Positions 1-6,099 of a stretch of 6,649 nt of DNA are shown one piece after another; position 1 is the first letter of the stretch, and every line of letters starts with the position of its first letter. A program made the translations under genes and the position numbers. The stretch comes from Desulfobacteraceae bacterium (GTDB taxonomy: Bacteria > Desulfobacterota > Desulfobacteria > Desulfobacterales > Desulfobacteraceae). Below the pieces are notes generated by a model. The model did not search any database. It was not told the origin of the DNA and saw only the letters and a program-made list of their open reading frames with translations. The stretch is taken from the NCBI GenBank assembly GCA_003354055.1, contig PIVQ01000410.1, forward strand, positions 1-6,649, written 5' to 3'.

Positions 1-210
1 TCAGAGAATCCGCCGTTTACCCTGACCCATGTGTATTATTGCAACGGACGAAAGTATTGTGAGGTCCCCCTTGCCATACGCTATCATCGGATGCGCACCT
101 GGAGCAGTGTCACCTTGAGGTCTCCGGACCATATCGGCAAGTGGCGGGTTGAAGTGGTTGATGGTAGTGGAGCAAAACTTGATCAGATTGAGTTTACTGT
201 TATGAAATAA
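1..210 (+). CDS. 3' end of a DUF2914-domain protein (partial)
   Basis: This is the last 69 codons of a gene that begins before the window; the reading frame is open from base 1 to the TAA at 208-210. The translation contains a histidine-aromatic segment (THVYYCNGRK), then a charged stretch, RTWSSVTL, then GKWRVEVVDGSG and a terminal IEFTV. This order (H-x-W/Y-Y, R-T-x-S-S, G-x-W-R-V-x-V-x-D, final F-x-V) is the pattern I know from the C-terminal DUF2914 domain, a small beta-rich domain of unknown function often found at the end of membrane or helix-turn-helix proteins. Two cysteines at residues 14 and 20 of the visible part are not typical of the pattern. The N-terminal architecture cannot be seen, so the role of the whole protein is unknown. 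Its G+C content is clearly higher than that of the two genes downstream. Confidence 0.75.
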   Translation, partial: SENPPFTLTHVYYCNGRKYCEVPLAIRYHRMRTWSSVTLRSPDHIGKWRVEVVDGSGAKLDQIEFTVMK

Positions 211-490
211 TACCCTTTATTCCTGCATGATAGAGATCTTTCCAAATGCCAGCGCTAAAAATCTTGTTGACGCCCATGCTTGTAAAAATTGGGCTGACGC
301 GAAATAGAAAAAAATCATGGTCCATTTCAAATGTCTATATTTTCCTCAACTTTTTTAGAGCCTTACCAAATTCATCAAGAAACGGTAATGATCCTTCATC
401 TATTTTTGCAGAGTTAATCCAGGACAAACCTTGCTGGATTTTATAAGACGACGATCCAACAATCCCAGTATCCAATTTTATACTGAAGTT

Positions 491-528
491 GCTGCATTTA
501 AAAAAGAAGCAGGGTTAAGAAATGCAGC
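491..528. repeat. 9-bp perfect inverted repeat, possible terminator
   Basis: GCTGCATTT at 491-499 is exactly reverse-complementary to AAATGCAGC at 520-528, with a 20-base purine-rich loop. On the + strand the stem is followed by a pyrimidine-rich run (CCCTTTTC) that contains a 12-base-period direct repeat, CCTTTTCA at 529-536 and 541-548. A stem followed by T-rich sequence could weakly terminate transcription arriving from the upstream gene and so insulate the lipoprotein promoter. The long loop and the short T run make it a poor classical rho-independent terminator. Confidence 0.35.
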
Positions 529-601
529 CCTTTTCAATTTCCTTTTCATTGGTGTAACTGATCAGCGTCATTTATAATACGCAGGAAGAAAATAATTGTC
601 G

Positions 602-634
602 TTGATCACAAATACTTGCTTTATATCGTATAAT
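602..634 (+). promoter_or_regulatory. Putative promoter of the lipoprotein-CHAT unit
   Basis: TATAAT at 629-634 is a perfect -10 consensus, 65 bases before the chosen GTG start. No good -35 hexamer lies at 17 bases; TTGATC at 602-607 is at 21 bases, which is too far for a normal sigma-70 spacer. The same TTGAT is half of an FNR-type operator, but the second half (AATAC) does not match, so regulation by FNR is not supported here. A seven-codon reading frame (ATG at 641, stop 662-664) sits just downstream and is probably coincidental. The surrounding sequence is very AT-rich, so a chance -10 match is a real possibility. Confidence 0.4.
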
Positions 635-689
635 TATATTATGAGGATGGTTGCTACTTTTTAATTTTCTGTTAATTCTTTATTCTCTT

Positions 690-696
690 GGAGGGG
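690..696 (+). promoter_or_regulatory. Shine-Dalgarno that sets the GTG start of the lipoprotein
   Basis: GGAGGGG ends two bases before GTG 699-701; the GGAGG core ends four bases before it. The spacing is a little short. It is still the only strong ribosome site near the 5' end of this frame, and it puts the start exactly in front of a lipoprotein signal peptide. The more upstream TTG at 651 has no properly spaced site. Confidence 0.7.
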
Positions 697-698
697 TC

Positions 699-1661
699 GT
701 GAAAAAAAATCTGGTCATTCTAAATCTATTCATTCTATTTTTGGTGAGTTGCGTCTCTTCTGGCGAGCAAAAAACAGTTCTGGATTTTGTTGGAAAACAA
801 TCACTTGAATTCAAACCAGAATATAATGTGATCCACGCGTTTACGACCGACTCAACTATTGAAGGTGAAAAAAACGGACCCATTGCAAAACTTTTCGGGG
901 TCAAGGATGATTTTAAATGGGAAGATCATTCAACATCAAAAGTTTCAAAGGAAGATTTAAATGATATCTGGTCGGAGATTATACAGGAAGGCAAAGGTAC
1001 GATACATAGCTCTAATGATCCTGACTATAGCTTTGATATTAAATTAGGTGTTGTACACGCAACCATTCAAATGCACAGCCCAATGAACATGGATTTTCTT
1101 GGATTTTCTTTATTTGAGCTTCGTGTTATGGACAAATCATCCAGACTCATTCATGAAAAAACATTTAAAATCTTTGGTTTATGGAATGGTAATGGTATGG
1201 GACGCATTGATGGTCCGATAGAGATGGGATACAGTTATCCCAACCATGCCATTGTTAAGCTTGGGTTATATGATATTGTCTCATATATCTTTAAGAAAGA
1301 CTTTCTCACAACTAAATCCGGGGGAGTTCAAACCTTTAATCATGGTTATGGAGAAAATCATCCAGCCAAATTTTTTATCGCTGCAAAACCAGTTAAGCCG
1401 GATGGGGATAAAAAATGGATATACAAAGAGAAAGACACCATACTGGTTTATATGAAATATCTTATGGGCGAAGAATATGCCTCCATTGAAGAACTGACAA
1501 AAAAGAATGTAAAGACAAACCGCTGGTTTCCGGTCTGGCAGGAAGCATTTGGTGATTACCAGATCCCAGTGGTTGCGAAAATAGCACATGAATTAAAATG
1601 GCCTTATTTTCCTGAAAATATAGACCCGGATAAGATTGAAATCCCCAAAGCGCATAATTAA
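699..1661 (+). CDS. Putative lipoprotein of unknown family, paired with the CHAT gene
   Basis: The product has 320 residues from the GTG at 699. The frame is open up to a TTG at 651, but that start would add a second hydrophobic stretch and lacks a ribosome site. The N terminus is a clear type II signal peptide: lysines at 2-3, a hydrophobic core to residue 15 and a lipobox L-V-S-C with Cys18 as the predicted lipidated residue, followed by V-S-S-G-E, so there is no Asp at +2. The mature part (about 300 residues) is mixed charged and aromatic, with no transmembrane segment after the signal. It has a Gly/Asn-rich central segment, GLWNGNGMGRIDG, and several Trp and Tyr residues towards the end (RWFPVW, WPYFPE). 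I do not recognise the family and see no catalytic motif. Its stop at 1659-1661 directly abuts the Shine-Dalgarno of the TPR-CHAT gene, and both products are exported, so an operon and a shared envelope function are likely. It could be a membrane anchor, a regulator or a substrate of the CHAT protease; the sequence does not say which. Confidence 0.85.
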   Translation: MKKNLVILNLFILFLVSCVSSGEQKTVLDFVGKQSLEFKPEYNVIHAFTTDSTIEGEKNGPIAKLFGVKDDFKWEDHSTSKVSKEDLNDIWSEIIQEGKGTIHSSNDPDYSFDIKLGVVHATIQMHSPMNMDFLGFSLFELRVMDKSSRLIHEKTFKIFGLWNGNGMGRIDGPIEMGYSYPNHAIVKLGLYDIVSYIFKKDFLTTKSGGVQTFNHGYGENHPAKFFIAAKPVKPDGDKKWIYKEKDTILVYMKYLMGEEYASIEELTKKNVKTNRWFPVWQEAFGDYQIPVVAKIAHELKWPYFPENIDPDKIEIPKAHN

Positions 1662-1667
1662 AGGGGA
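1662..1667 (+). promoter_or_regulatory. Shine-Dalgarno of the TPR-CHAT gene, abutting the upstream stop
   Basis: AGGGGA starts one base after the lipoprotein stop codon and ends ten bases before ATG 1678-1680. This supports ATG 1678 over an in-frame TTG at 1636, which lies inside the lipoprotein gene. The arrangement suggests translational coupling of the two genes. Confidence 0.65.
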
Positions 1668-1677
1668 TTCAATTCCA

Positions 1678-4600
1678 ATGCGTAAAGAAAGCTGTAACGC
1701 TATTAAAAGATTTATTTTCTTGATAATAGTTTACGGCTTTTTTTGTTTATATGCCTCAACATCAAGTGCACAAGACAGTACGGATAATATGAATGTGAGG
1801 CAAAAACAACTTGCTCAGGCGTTTAGCATTGAAAAACAAAAATTAGATGAAGCAGAGCAACTCTATGGTCCAGACCACCCCGCTTTAGTGGACCCACTAC
1901 AAAATCTGGCAATGGTGTATTTAGTATCAGGGAAACTGTTTGATGCAAAAAAGTTATTTAAAAAGGCACTTTCTCTCAATGAAAAACATGTTGGTGTAAA
2001 TCATCCGTCAACAGCCAAAATAATGAAGAGTCTGGCAGGCGTCTATATCTTCCAACAGGAAAATGAAAAAGCCAAACGTCTTCTTTATCAGGCGATAGAG
2101 ATTATAAACAATACATTGGGATCGGACCATCCGGCTCTTATTGAAGCGTATGAATATTTATCAAGCATTCATTTAATCAAACAAGAGTACGAGAAAGCAG
2201 AGCAATGGTGCGAAAAAGCATTAACCATAGCTGAGAAATCTTATGGTTCAGACGATGAAAAGACAGAAAAGGCCCTAAGGTTATTAACTCATATCCAGAT
2301 AAAAATGGGTCGGACCCCTAAGGCATTACCCCAGATTGCGAAAGAAGAAAAACCCAGGACAGACACTCAAGAAACCTTACTCAAAGCGAGAATACAAGAA
2401 ACTCAGAACCAAAGAAATCTCAATGAGGCGATTTCACTTTACAAGGAACTTCTGACAATCAAAAAAGAAAAATTGGGTCCGGATCATTTAGAAGTCGCCT
2501 TTATATTAAGCAATCTGGCATTATTGTATGATGATATTGCTGACTTTGCGATGGCTGAACAACTGAATAAAAAGGCCTTGGAAATAAGAGAGAGAAAATT
2601 AGACAAGGATCACCCTGATCTTTTAACCAGTTTAAATAACCTGGCTTCTATCTACATTGAGATAGGGGATTATGCCAAAGCTTTATCCTTACTTCAGCAG
2701 ACGCTAATCAAAATAAAAGATTCTTTAGGTAAAAACCATTCTGACAATATTACTCCCCTGAGCAATCTTGCACTCGTGCACACTCATTTGGGAAATTATT
2801 CTGTTTCAAAATCCCTTTTTAAACGAGTATTGGAACTCACAGAGAACACCTATGACAATAATCATCCACAGGTCGGTACAAGTCTGAATAGTTATGCGAC
2901 AATCTGTTCCTATATGGGTGATTATGAACTGGCTGAATCGTTATACAAAAGAGCATTGGCCATTAGTGAAAAAAATTTCAGTGAGGATCATCATGAAATT
3001 GGAATAAACCTGAACAATCTGGCACTGATGTATTTTGCCATGGGAGACAATGCAAAGGCAGAACCATTATTTCAAAAGGTCTTGCCCATTTTTGAAAAGG
3101 CCTATGGTAAAAAGCATCCCAATATTTCTCCGGTATTGCTTAATCTGGCCTCTCTTTATGAATCGAAAGGGAATTATCAAAAAGCCTATTCTTTTTTTAA
3201 GCAGGCAATTGAAATTGATGATTTATCGATTAACCATGTTATGAGTTTTACATCTGAAAATCAGAAGCTAAAATACATTCTTGAAAAGAATTGGGCAATG
3301 TATGGTTTTTTTACGCTGGCGATGAATCATGAAGAGGAATTCCCCGGTATTGCAAATGATGCGTTGGATATCTGGCTAAAACGAAAGGGGATTATCTTAG
3401 AATCCCAGAAGCAAATCCAAACGGCCATAACCCGCTCTGATGATCCAGATATAATTAAGCTTTTTCAACAACTTGCCAAAAAACGTTCGATGCTTTCAAA
3501 GCTTGTGTTTGCAGGACCTGGGGACCGTTCTCCAATTCAATATCAAAAACACATTGAACGTTTAACTCATGATATTCCGAATCTGGAATCCCAATTGAGC
3601 CGCCTAAGCCATTCATTTGCTTTAAATATCAAAACGTCTCAAGCTAATTCAAAAAAACTATCTTTGGCGCTTCCTTCTAATAGCGTTCTTATTGAAATAG
3701 CTAAAATCACTCCTTTTAATTTTAATGCCAAAGATGCTGAAAAAAGATGGGGGGAAGATATATATATTGCCTTTGTACTCCATGCTGGAACGCCGCATAG
3801 AATAGAGATGATTAATTTGGGAAGGGCATTAACAATAGATAATACTATCCTTGCCTTAAAGAAAAAGATAACCACGGGTAGAGGACTGAGAACCCAAAAA
3901 TTATCAAAACAATTGCATGATCTTGTCTTTAAACCCTTAAAAGTCGATATGGCTGATGTCACGAACATTTTCATCTCACCGGATGGTAATCTGAATCTAA
4001 TCCCATTTGAAGTCATGATGGATGCCCGTGGAAAATATCTTATTGAAAAATATACGTTTAATTATCTGACTGCGGGCCGGGATATGTTAGGGTTTGGATA
4101 TGACAAAAAAGGATTGGGTAAAGCTTTGATTATCGGGGATCCGGATTTTGATCTTCAACCAACCCAAAAAGAGATTGCACTAAGGCGGATCGGCTTTGAA
4201 ACGGCCACCAATCAAACACCCATCAGTCTGCGTGCAAAAGATATGCAATCGTTTAATTTTTCCCGTCTCCCGGGTACCCGAAAAGAGGTGGAAACCATTC
4301 ACTCTTTATTTGAATCCGGTCAATCCAGCCTTTACACCGGAGAAGAGGCTTTGGAAGAAGTTTTAAATCAAAAAAACTCGTTTTCCATAATCCATCTGGC
4401 AACTCATGGATTTTTTCTATCAGACAATCAAATAGAAAAAAACGATAATACTATCAATGGAGAATTGGATAAAAACGCTTTCAAACTGAACCAATTTAAA
4501 AATCCGCTGCTACGATCCGGCATTGCCCTGGCAGGAGCCAATCAAAGCACAGGCGTGAGTAACCAAAAAGAAAGTGACGGCATCGTTACTGCTGAGAAAA

Positions 4601-4935
4601 TCCTTGGGTTAAAGCTTCGGGGAACTGATATGGTGGTTCTTTCTGCATGTGAGACAGGTCTTGGAGATATTAAATCCGGTGAAGGTGTTTATGGGCTGCG
4701 CCGTGCATTTACACAGGCAGGCACAAAAAGTCTTGTAATGAGCATGTGGTCTGTGCCGGATAGGGAAACTCAAGAGCTAATGACGGAGTTTTATAAAAAC
4801 ATTATTTCAAGGAAAATGAACAGAAACAAGGCCCTTCGCCAAGCCGTACTTCATGAAATGAAAGTCACAAAAGAAAGATACGGTGAAAGCCATCCATTTT
4901 ATTGGGGATCATTTGTCTTTTTAGGAGAACCTTAA
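1678..4935 (+). CDS. Exported TPR-repeat protein with C-terminal CHAT peptidase domain
   Basis: The product has 1085 residues from ATG 1678. Residues 1-31 form a type I signal peptide: a basic n-region with K10 and R11, a hydrophobic core from F12 to A26 and S-S-A before Q32. Residues about 62-518 hold roughly eleven TPRs of the kinesin-light-chain-like 42-residue class. Each is marked by an x-[DN]-H-[PSHL] turn whose histidines fall at 67, 109, 151, then 270, 312, 354, 396, 438 and 480. The repeats at about 190-265 are degenerate. A helical linker (518-660) follows. The CHAT domain spans about 665-1085, with the family landmarks SPDGNLNLIPFE (767-778), LPGTRKEVE (864-872), HLATHGFF with catalytic His910, and VLSACETGLG with catalytic Cys991, then GEGVYGLRRAF and a C-terminal HPFYWGSFVFLGEP. 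CHAT is a caspase/separase-clan cysteine peptidase domain, and the dyad is intact, so activity is expected. TPRs normally bind a partner or hold the protease inactive. The signal peptide puts the protein in the periplasm or outside the cell. The target is unknown; the upstream lipoprotein is the obvious candidate partner. Confidence 0.93.
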   Translation: MRKESCNAIKRFIFLIIVYGFFCLYASTSSAQDSTDNMNVRQKQLAQAFSIEKQKLDEAEQLYGPDHPALVDPLQNLAMVYLVSGKLFDAKKLFKKALSLNEKHVGVNHPSTAKIMKSLAGVYIFQQENEKAKRLLYQAIEIINNTLGSDHPALIEAYEYLSSIHLIKQEYEKAEQWCEKALTIAEKSYGSDDEKTEKALRLLTHIQIKMGRTPKALPQIAKEEKPRTDTQETLLKARIQETQNQRNLNEAISLYKELLTIKKEKLGPDHLEVAFILSNLALLYDDIADFAMAEQLNKKALEIRERKLDKDHPDLLTSLNNLASIYIEIGDYAKALSLLQQTLIKIKDSLGKNHSDNITPLSNLALVHTHLGNYSVSKSLFKRVLELTENTYDNNHPQVGTSLNSYATICSYMGDYELAESLYKRALAISEKNFSEDHHEIGINLNNLALMYFAMGDNAKAEPLFQKVLPIFEKAYGKKHPNISPVLLNLASLYESKGNYQKAYSFFKQAIEIDDLSINHVMSFTSENQKLKYILEKNWAMYGFFTLAMNHEEEFPGIANDALDIWLKRKGIILESQKQIQTAITRSDDPDIIKLFQQLAKKRSMLSKLVFAGPGDRSPIQYQKHIERLTHDIPNLESQLSRLSHSFALNIKTSQANSKKLSLALPSNSVLIEIAKITPFNFNAKDAEKRWGEDIYIAFVLHAGTPHRIEMINLGRALTIDNTILALKKKITTGRGLRTQKLSKQLHDLVFKPLKVDMADVTNIFISPDGNLNLIPFEVMMDARGKYLIEKYTFNYLTAGRDMLGFGYDKKGLGKALIIGDPDFDLQPTQKEIALRRIGFETATNQTPISLRAKDMQSFNFSRLPGTRKEVETIHSLFESGQSSLYTGEEALEEVLNQKNSFSIIHLATHGFFLSDNQIEKNDNTINGELDKNAFKLNQFKNPLLRSGIALAGANQSTGVSNQKESDGIVTAEKILGLKLRGTDMVVLSACETGLGDIKSGEGVYGLRRAFTQAGTKSLVMSMWSVPDRETQELMTEFYKNIISRKMNRNKALRQAVLHEMKVTKERYGESHPFYWGSFVFLGEP

Positions 4936-5010
4936 GTTAATATTCGATTTTTCAGTAATTATTTTCCGAGGCCAATAGCGAGATTTGTATTCATAGGGCT
5001 CATTTTTTGA

Positions 5011-5078
5011 AATAAAGATAGACACAACATGTTGTGGTAGAACAAAAATAGCTTTTGTGTTCTGCATTCATCTTTATT
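5011..5078. repeat. Nested inverted repeats forming a possible three-way junction
   Basis: The outer arms AATAAAGAT (5011-5019) and ATCTTTATT (5070-5078) are perfect 9-base complements. Between them lie two further self-complementary blocks. The first is the perfect 14-base palindrome CACAACATGTTGTG (5023-5036). The second is a hairpin at 5039-5063 in which AGAACA plus AAAA pairs with TTTT plus TGTTCT around a TAGC loop, with a single bulged G at 5057. Folded as RNA or as a cruciform, the three stems meet in a compact three-way junction with few unpaired bases. It could be a transcript end, a small structured RNA, a protein-binding site or the remains of a miniature mobile element. There is no T run after the outer arm, which argues against a simple terminator. 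Confidence 0.45.
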
Positions 5079-5272
5079 GGAGATAACGCTGATTGGATGG
5101 GATTCAAGACAACTTGCATTAGTATTCCCAGAATTATGAATGAAAAAATCTATTGATTTGCATCCGTATCTTTAACATTTTACACTGTTGACTATGTCTT
5201 CTATAAGTCTTTTCCAGTATTAGCCCAGAGGGATGTTAGGTACTGTTTTCGCAAAAAAATATTTTCCAAATC

Positions 5273-5286
5273 TTGATCCAGATCAA
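5273..5286 (+). promoter_or_regulatory. Perfect FNR/DNR-type operator upstream of the CBS gene
   Basis: TTGATCCAGATCAA matches the FNR/ANR/DNR consensus TTGAT-N4-ATCAA at all ten specified positions. A -10-like TATATT (5308-5313), or ATATTG one base later, puts the transcription start near 5320-5321. The operator centre (5279/5280) then falls at about -40.5 to -41.5, the classical class II activating position for FNR-family regulators, which replaces the need for a -35 box. The leader would be about 60 bases. This predicts activation of the CBS gene, and perhaps of the HPP gene behind it, by low oxygen, nitric oxide or nitrogen oxides, depending on which family member the host has. Confidence 0.7.
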
Positions 5287-5361
5287 AGAAAATATCCTTG
5301 AGTAAGATATATTGATAAATTGTGGGATAGTCTTTACTTTACAGAAATAAAAAACAACTTG

Positions 5362-5373
5362 TCCAATATTGGA
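5362..5373 (+). promoter_or_regulatory. 12-base palindrome over the ribosome site of the CBS gene
   Basis: TCCAATATTGGA is a perfect palindrome ending eight bases before the ATG at 5382. Its last bases (GGA) are the only Shine-Dalgarno-like sequence for this start. It could act as a DNA operator or as a small hairpin that hides a weak ribosome site, or it may be chance in AT-rich DNA. Confidence 0.3.
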
Positions 5374-5381
5374 ATATAATT

Positions 5382-5996
5382 ATGAAAATAAGTCAATTAA
5401 AAGGCCCCAGCCTGGAAGTTTCCGATGAAGACATTATTGAAGCCATGAAAAAAATTCCAGGCTACCTGGATATTACCCCTAATGATTTTCGTGAGTTGTA
5501 CCAGGCCGCATTCAGCCATGCACTGGAACGTTTGCAATCTGCCATAAAAGCCGAAAATATTATGACAACGCCCGTCATCACCATTGATGGAAGTCGTTCT
5601 TTGACAGAGGCGGCAAGCTTAATGGCTATCCATAATGTCTCCGGCATTCCGGTATCTGACCACCAGGGTAAGGTATCCGGTATTATTTCAGAAAAAGATT
5701 TTTTAAAACATATGGCCCCCCAACATCAGTCTTCATTTATGCATGTCATCTTAAATTGTATAGATAAAGACAGCCACTGCATGATCCAAAATTTAAAGAA
5801 TCTTAGGGTTAAAGACATTATGTCATCTCCCCCCATAACCGTAAAGATGGAAACCCCGATCCTGGAAGTTGCGGATATTTTCGAATCAAACAGGATCAAC
5901 AGGGTGCCGGTTCTGGATCAACAATCAAATCTGGCAGGCATTATTGCCAGATCAGACCTGGTTCGGGTACTAAGGATCGGCTCCAAAATTATTTGA
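5382..5996 (+). CDS. Tandem CBS-domain regulatory protein
   Basis: The product has 204 residues. Residues 1-56 form a helical N-terminal segment (IPGYLDITPNDFRELY) of a type I associate with CBS proteins encoded beside HPP genes. CBS domain 1 spans about 58-111 (ENIMTTPVITI, then SGIPVSD and the GIISEKDFL end motif). CBS domain 2 spans about 142-197 (VKDIMSSPPITV, then NRVPVLD and GIIARSDLV). A pair of CBS domains forms a Bateman module, which usually binds adenine nucleotides or S-adenosylmethionine and controls a partner protein. No signal peptide or membrane segment is present, so it is cytoplasmic. The linker between the domains is long and carries Cys126 and Cys133 in C-IDKDSH-C. The HPP membrane protein starts 103 bases downstream, and since other HPP proteins carry CBS domains in the same chain, this protein is likely its regulatory subunit. 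A perfect FNR-type box precedes the gene. The Shine-Dalgarno is weak (GGA at 5371-5373); the start is supported by the well-formed N-terminal segment. Confidence 0.88.
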   Translation: MKISQLKGPSLEVSDEDIIEAMKKIPGYLDITPNDFRELYQAAFSHALERLQSAIKAENIMTTPVITIDGSRSLTEAASLMAIHNVSGIPVSDHQGKVSGIISEKDFLKHMAPQHQSSFMHVILNCIDKDSHCMIQNLKNLRVKDIMSSPPITVKMETPILEVADIFESNRINRVPVLDQQSNLAGIIARSDLVRVLRIGSKII

Positions 5997-6061
5997 TCTT
6001 TTGTTTTCAAAATACCCAGTCTTTTAAGGGGTTTTGGAAATAATTTAGATCAAGTTATTTT
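5985..6061. repeat. Imperfect inverted repeat spanning the CBS stop and the CBS-HPP gap
   Basis: AAAATTATTTGATC (5985-5998, overlapping the TGA stop at 5994-5996) pairs with GATCAAGTTATTTT (6048-6061) at 12 of 14 positions. Inside, CAAAA-ta-CCC (about 6008-6017) can pair with GGGGTTTTG (6028-6036). The result is a nested hairpin followed by a T-rich run, so it may attenuate or process the transcript between the CBS and HPP genes. The ATCAA at 6049-6053 is also the better half of an 8-of-10 FNR-like match (6040-6053). The base composition makes chance pairing likely. Confidence 0.3.
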
Positions 6062-6099
6062 GTAACGATTCCTAAGCTGAAAATAAGGAAAATAATTCA

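Larger units (their letters stand above)
211..650. other. AT-rich intergenic stretch without a convincing gene
   Basis: There are 440 bases between the DUF2914 gene end and the first possible start of the lipoprotein ORF. Only short, mutually overlapping open frames occur: 246-446 on the + strand, 227-307 on the + strand (26 codons), and a 60-codon open stretch on the - strand ending at a TAG at 335-337. None has a good Shine-Dalgarno, a recognisable domain or a preferred start. Some of these peptides look protein-like (for example a C-terminal-like GKALKKLRKI on the - strand), so the stretch could hold decayed gene remnants, but I cannot identify any. Real structure here is limited to the inverted repeat at 491-528 and the promoter-like sequence near 602-634. 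Confidence 0.6.
4936..5381. other. 446-base non-coding region between the CHAT and CBS genes
   Basis: No convincing gene is present. The region opens without an obvious rho-independent terminator directly after the CHAT stop. It then contains the nested inverted-repeat element at 5011-5078, about 190 bases of AT-rich sequence (5080-5270) in which I see nothing definite, and the FNR-type promoter region and palindrome in front of the CBS gene. A 48-codon frame on the - strand (4921-5067) exists but has no ribosome site and overlaps the end of the CHAT gene. Confidence 0.6.

Noticed and set aside
246..446. 66-codon + strand frame between the DUF2914 gene and the lipoprotein
   Set aside because: No Shine-Dalgarno, unlikely composition, overlapped by equally open frames on the other strand, and no recognisable domain.
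602..615. FNR-type operator upstream of the lipoprotein promoter
   Set aside because: Only the left half (TTGAT) matches; the right half AATAC agrees at two of five positions.
651..698. TTG at 651 as the start of the lipoprotein
   Set aside because: It would put a second hydrophobic stretch in front of a complete lipoprotein signal peptide and has no spaced ribosome site, whereas GTG 699 has GGAGGGG just before it.
1636..1677. TTG at 1636 as the start of the CHAT gene, overlapping the lipoprotein
   Set aside because: ATG 1678 has AGGGGA at a workable distance and starts a normal signal peptide; the extra 14 residues would only lengthen the n-region.
3639..4016. 125-codon - strand frame inside the CHAT gene
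   Set aside because: Antisense shadow of a strongly supported coding region with conserved CHAT motifs on the + strand.
1678..4935. A CRISPR-linked Craspase-type role for the TPR-CHAT protein
   Set aside because: The protein has a signal peptide, and no gRAMP (Cas7-11) gene, other cas gene or CRISPR array is present in the window.
4921..5067. 48-codon - strand frame with a fairly protein-like translation (start at 5067)
   Set aside because: No ribosome site; it runs antisense into the end of the CHAT gene and lies over the nested inverted repeats, so its openness and apparent sense are more likely accidental.
6040..6053. Second FNR-type operator upstream of the HPP gene
   Set aside because: Right half is perfect but the left half ATAAT matches three of five, there is no good -10 at the required distance, and AT-rich sequence gives such matches often.
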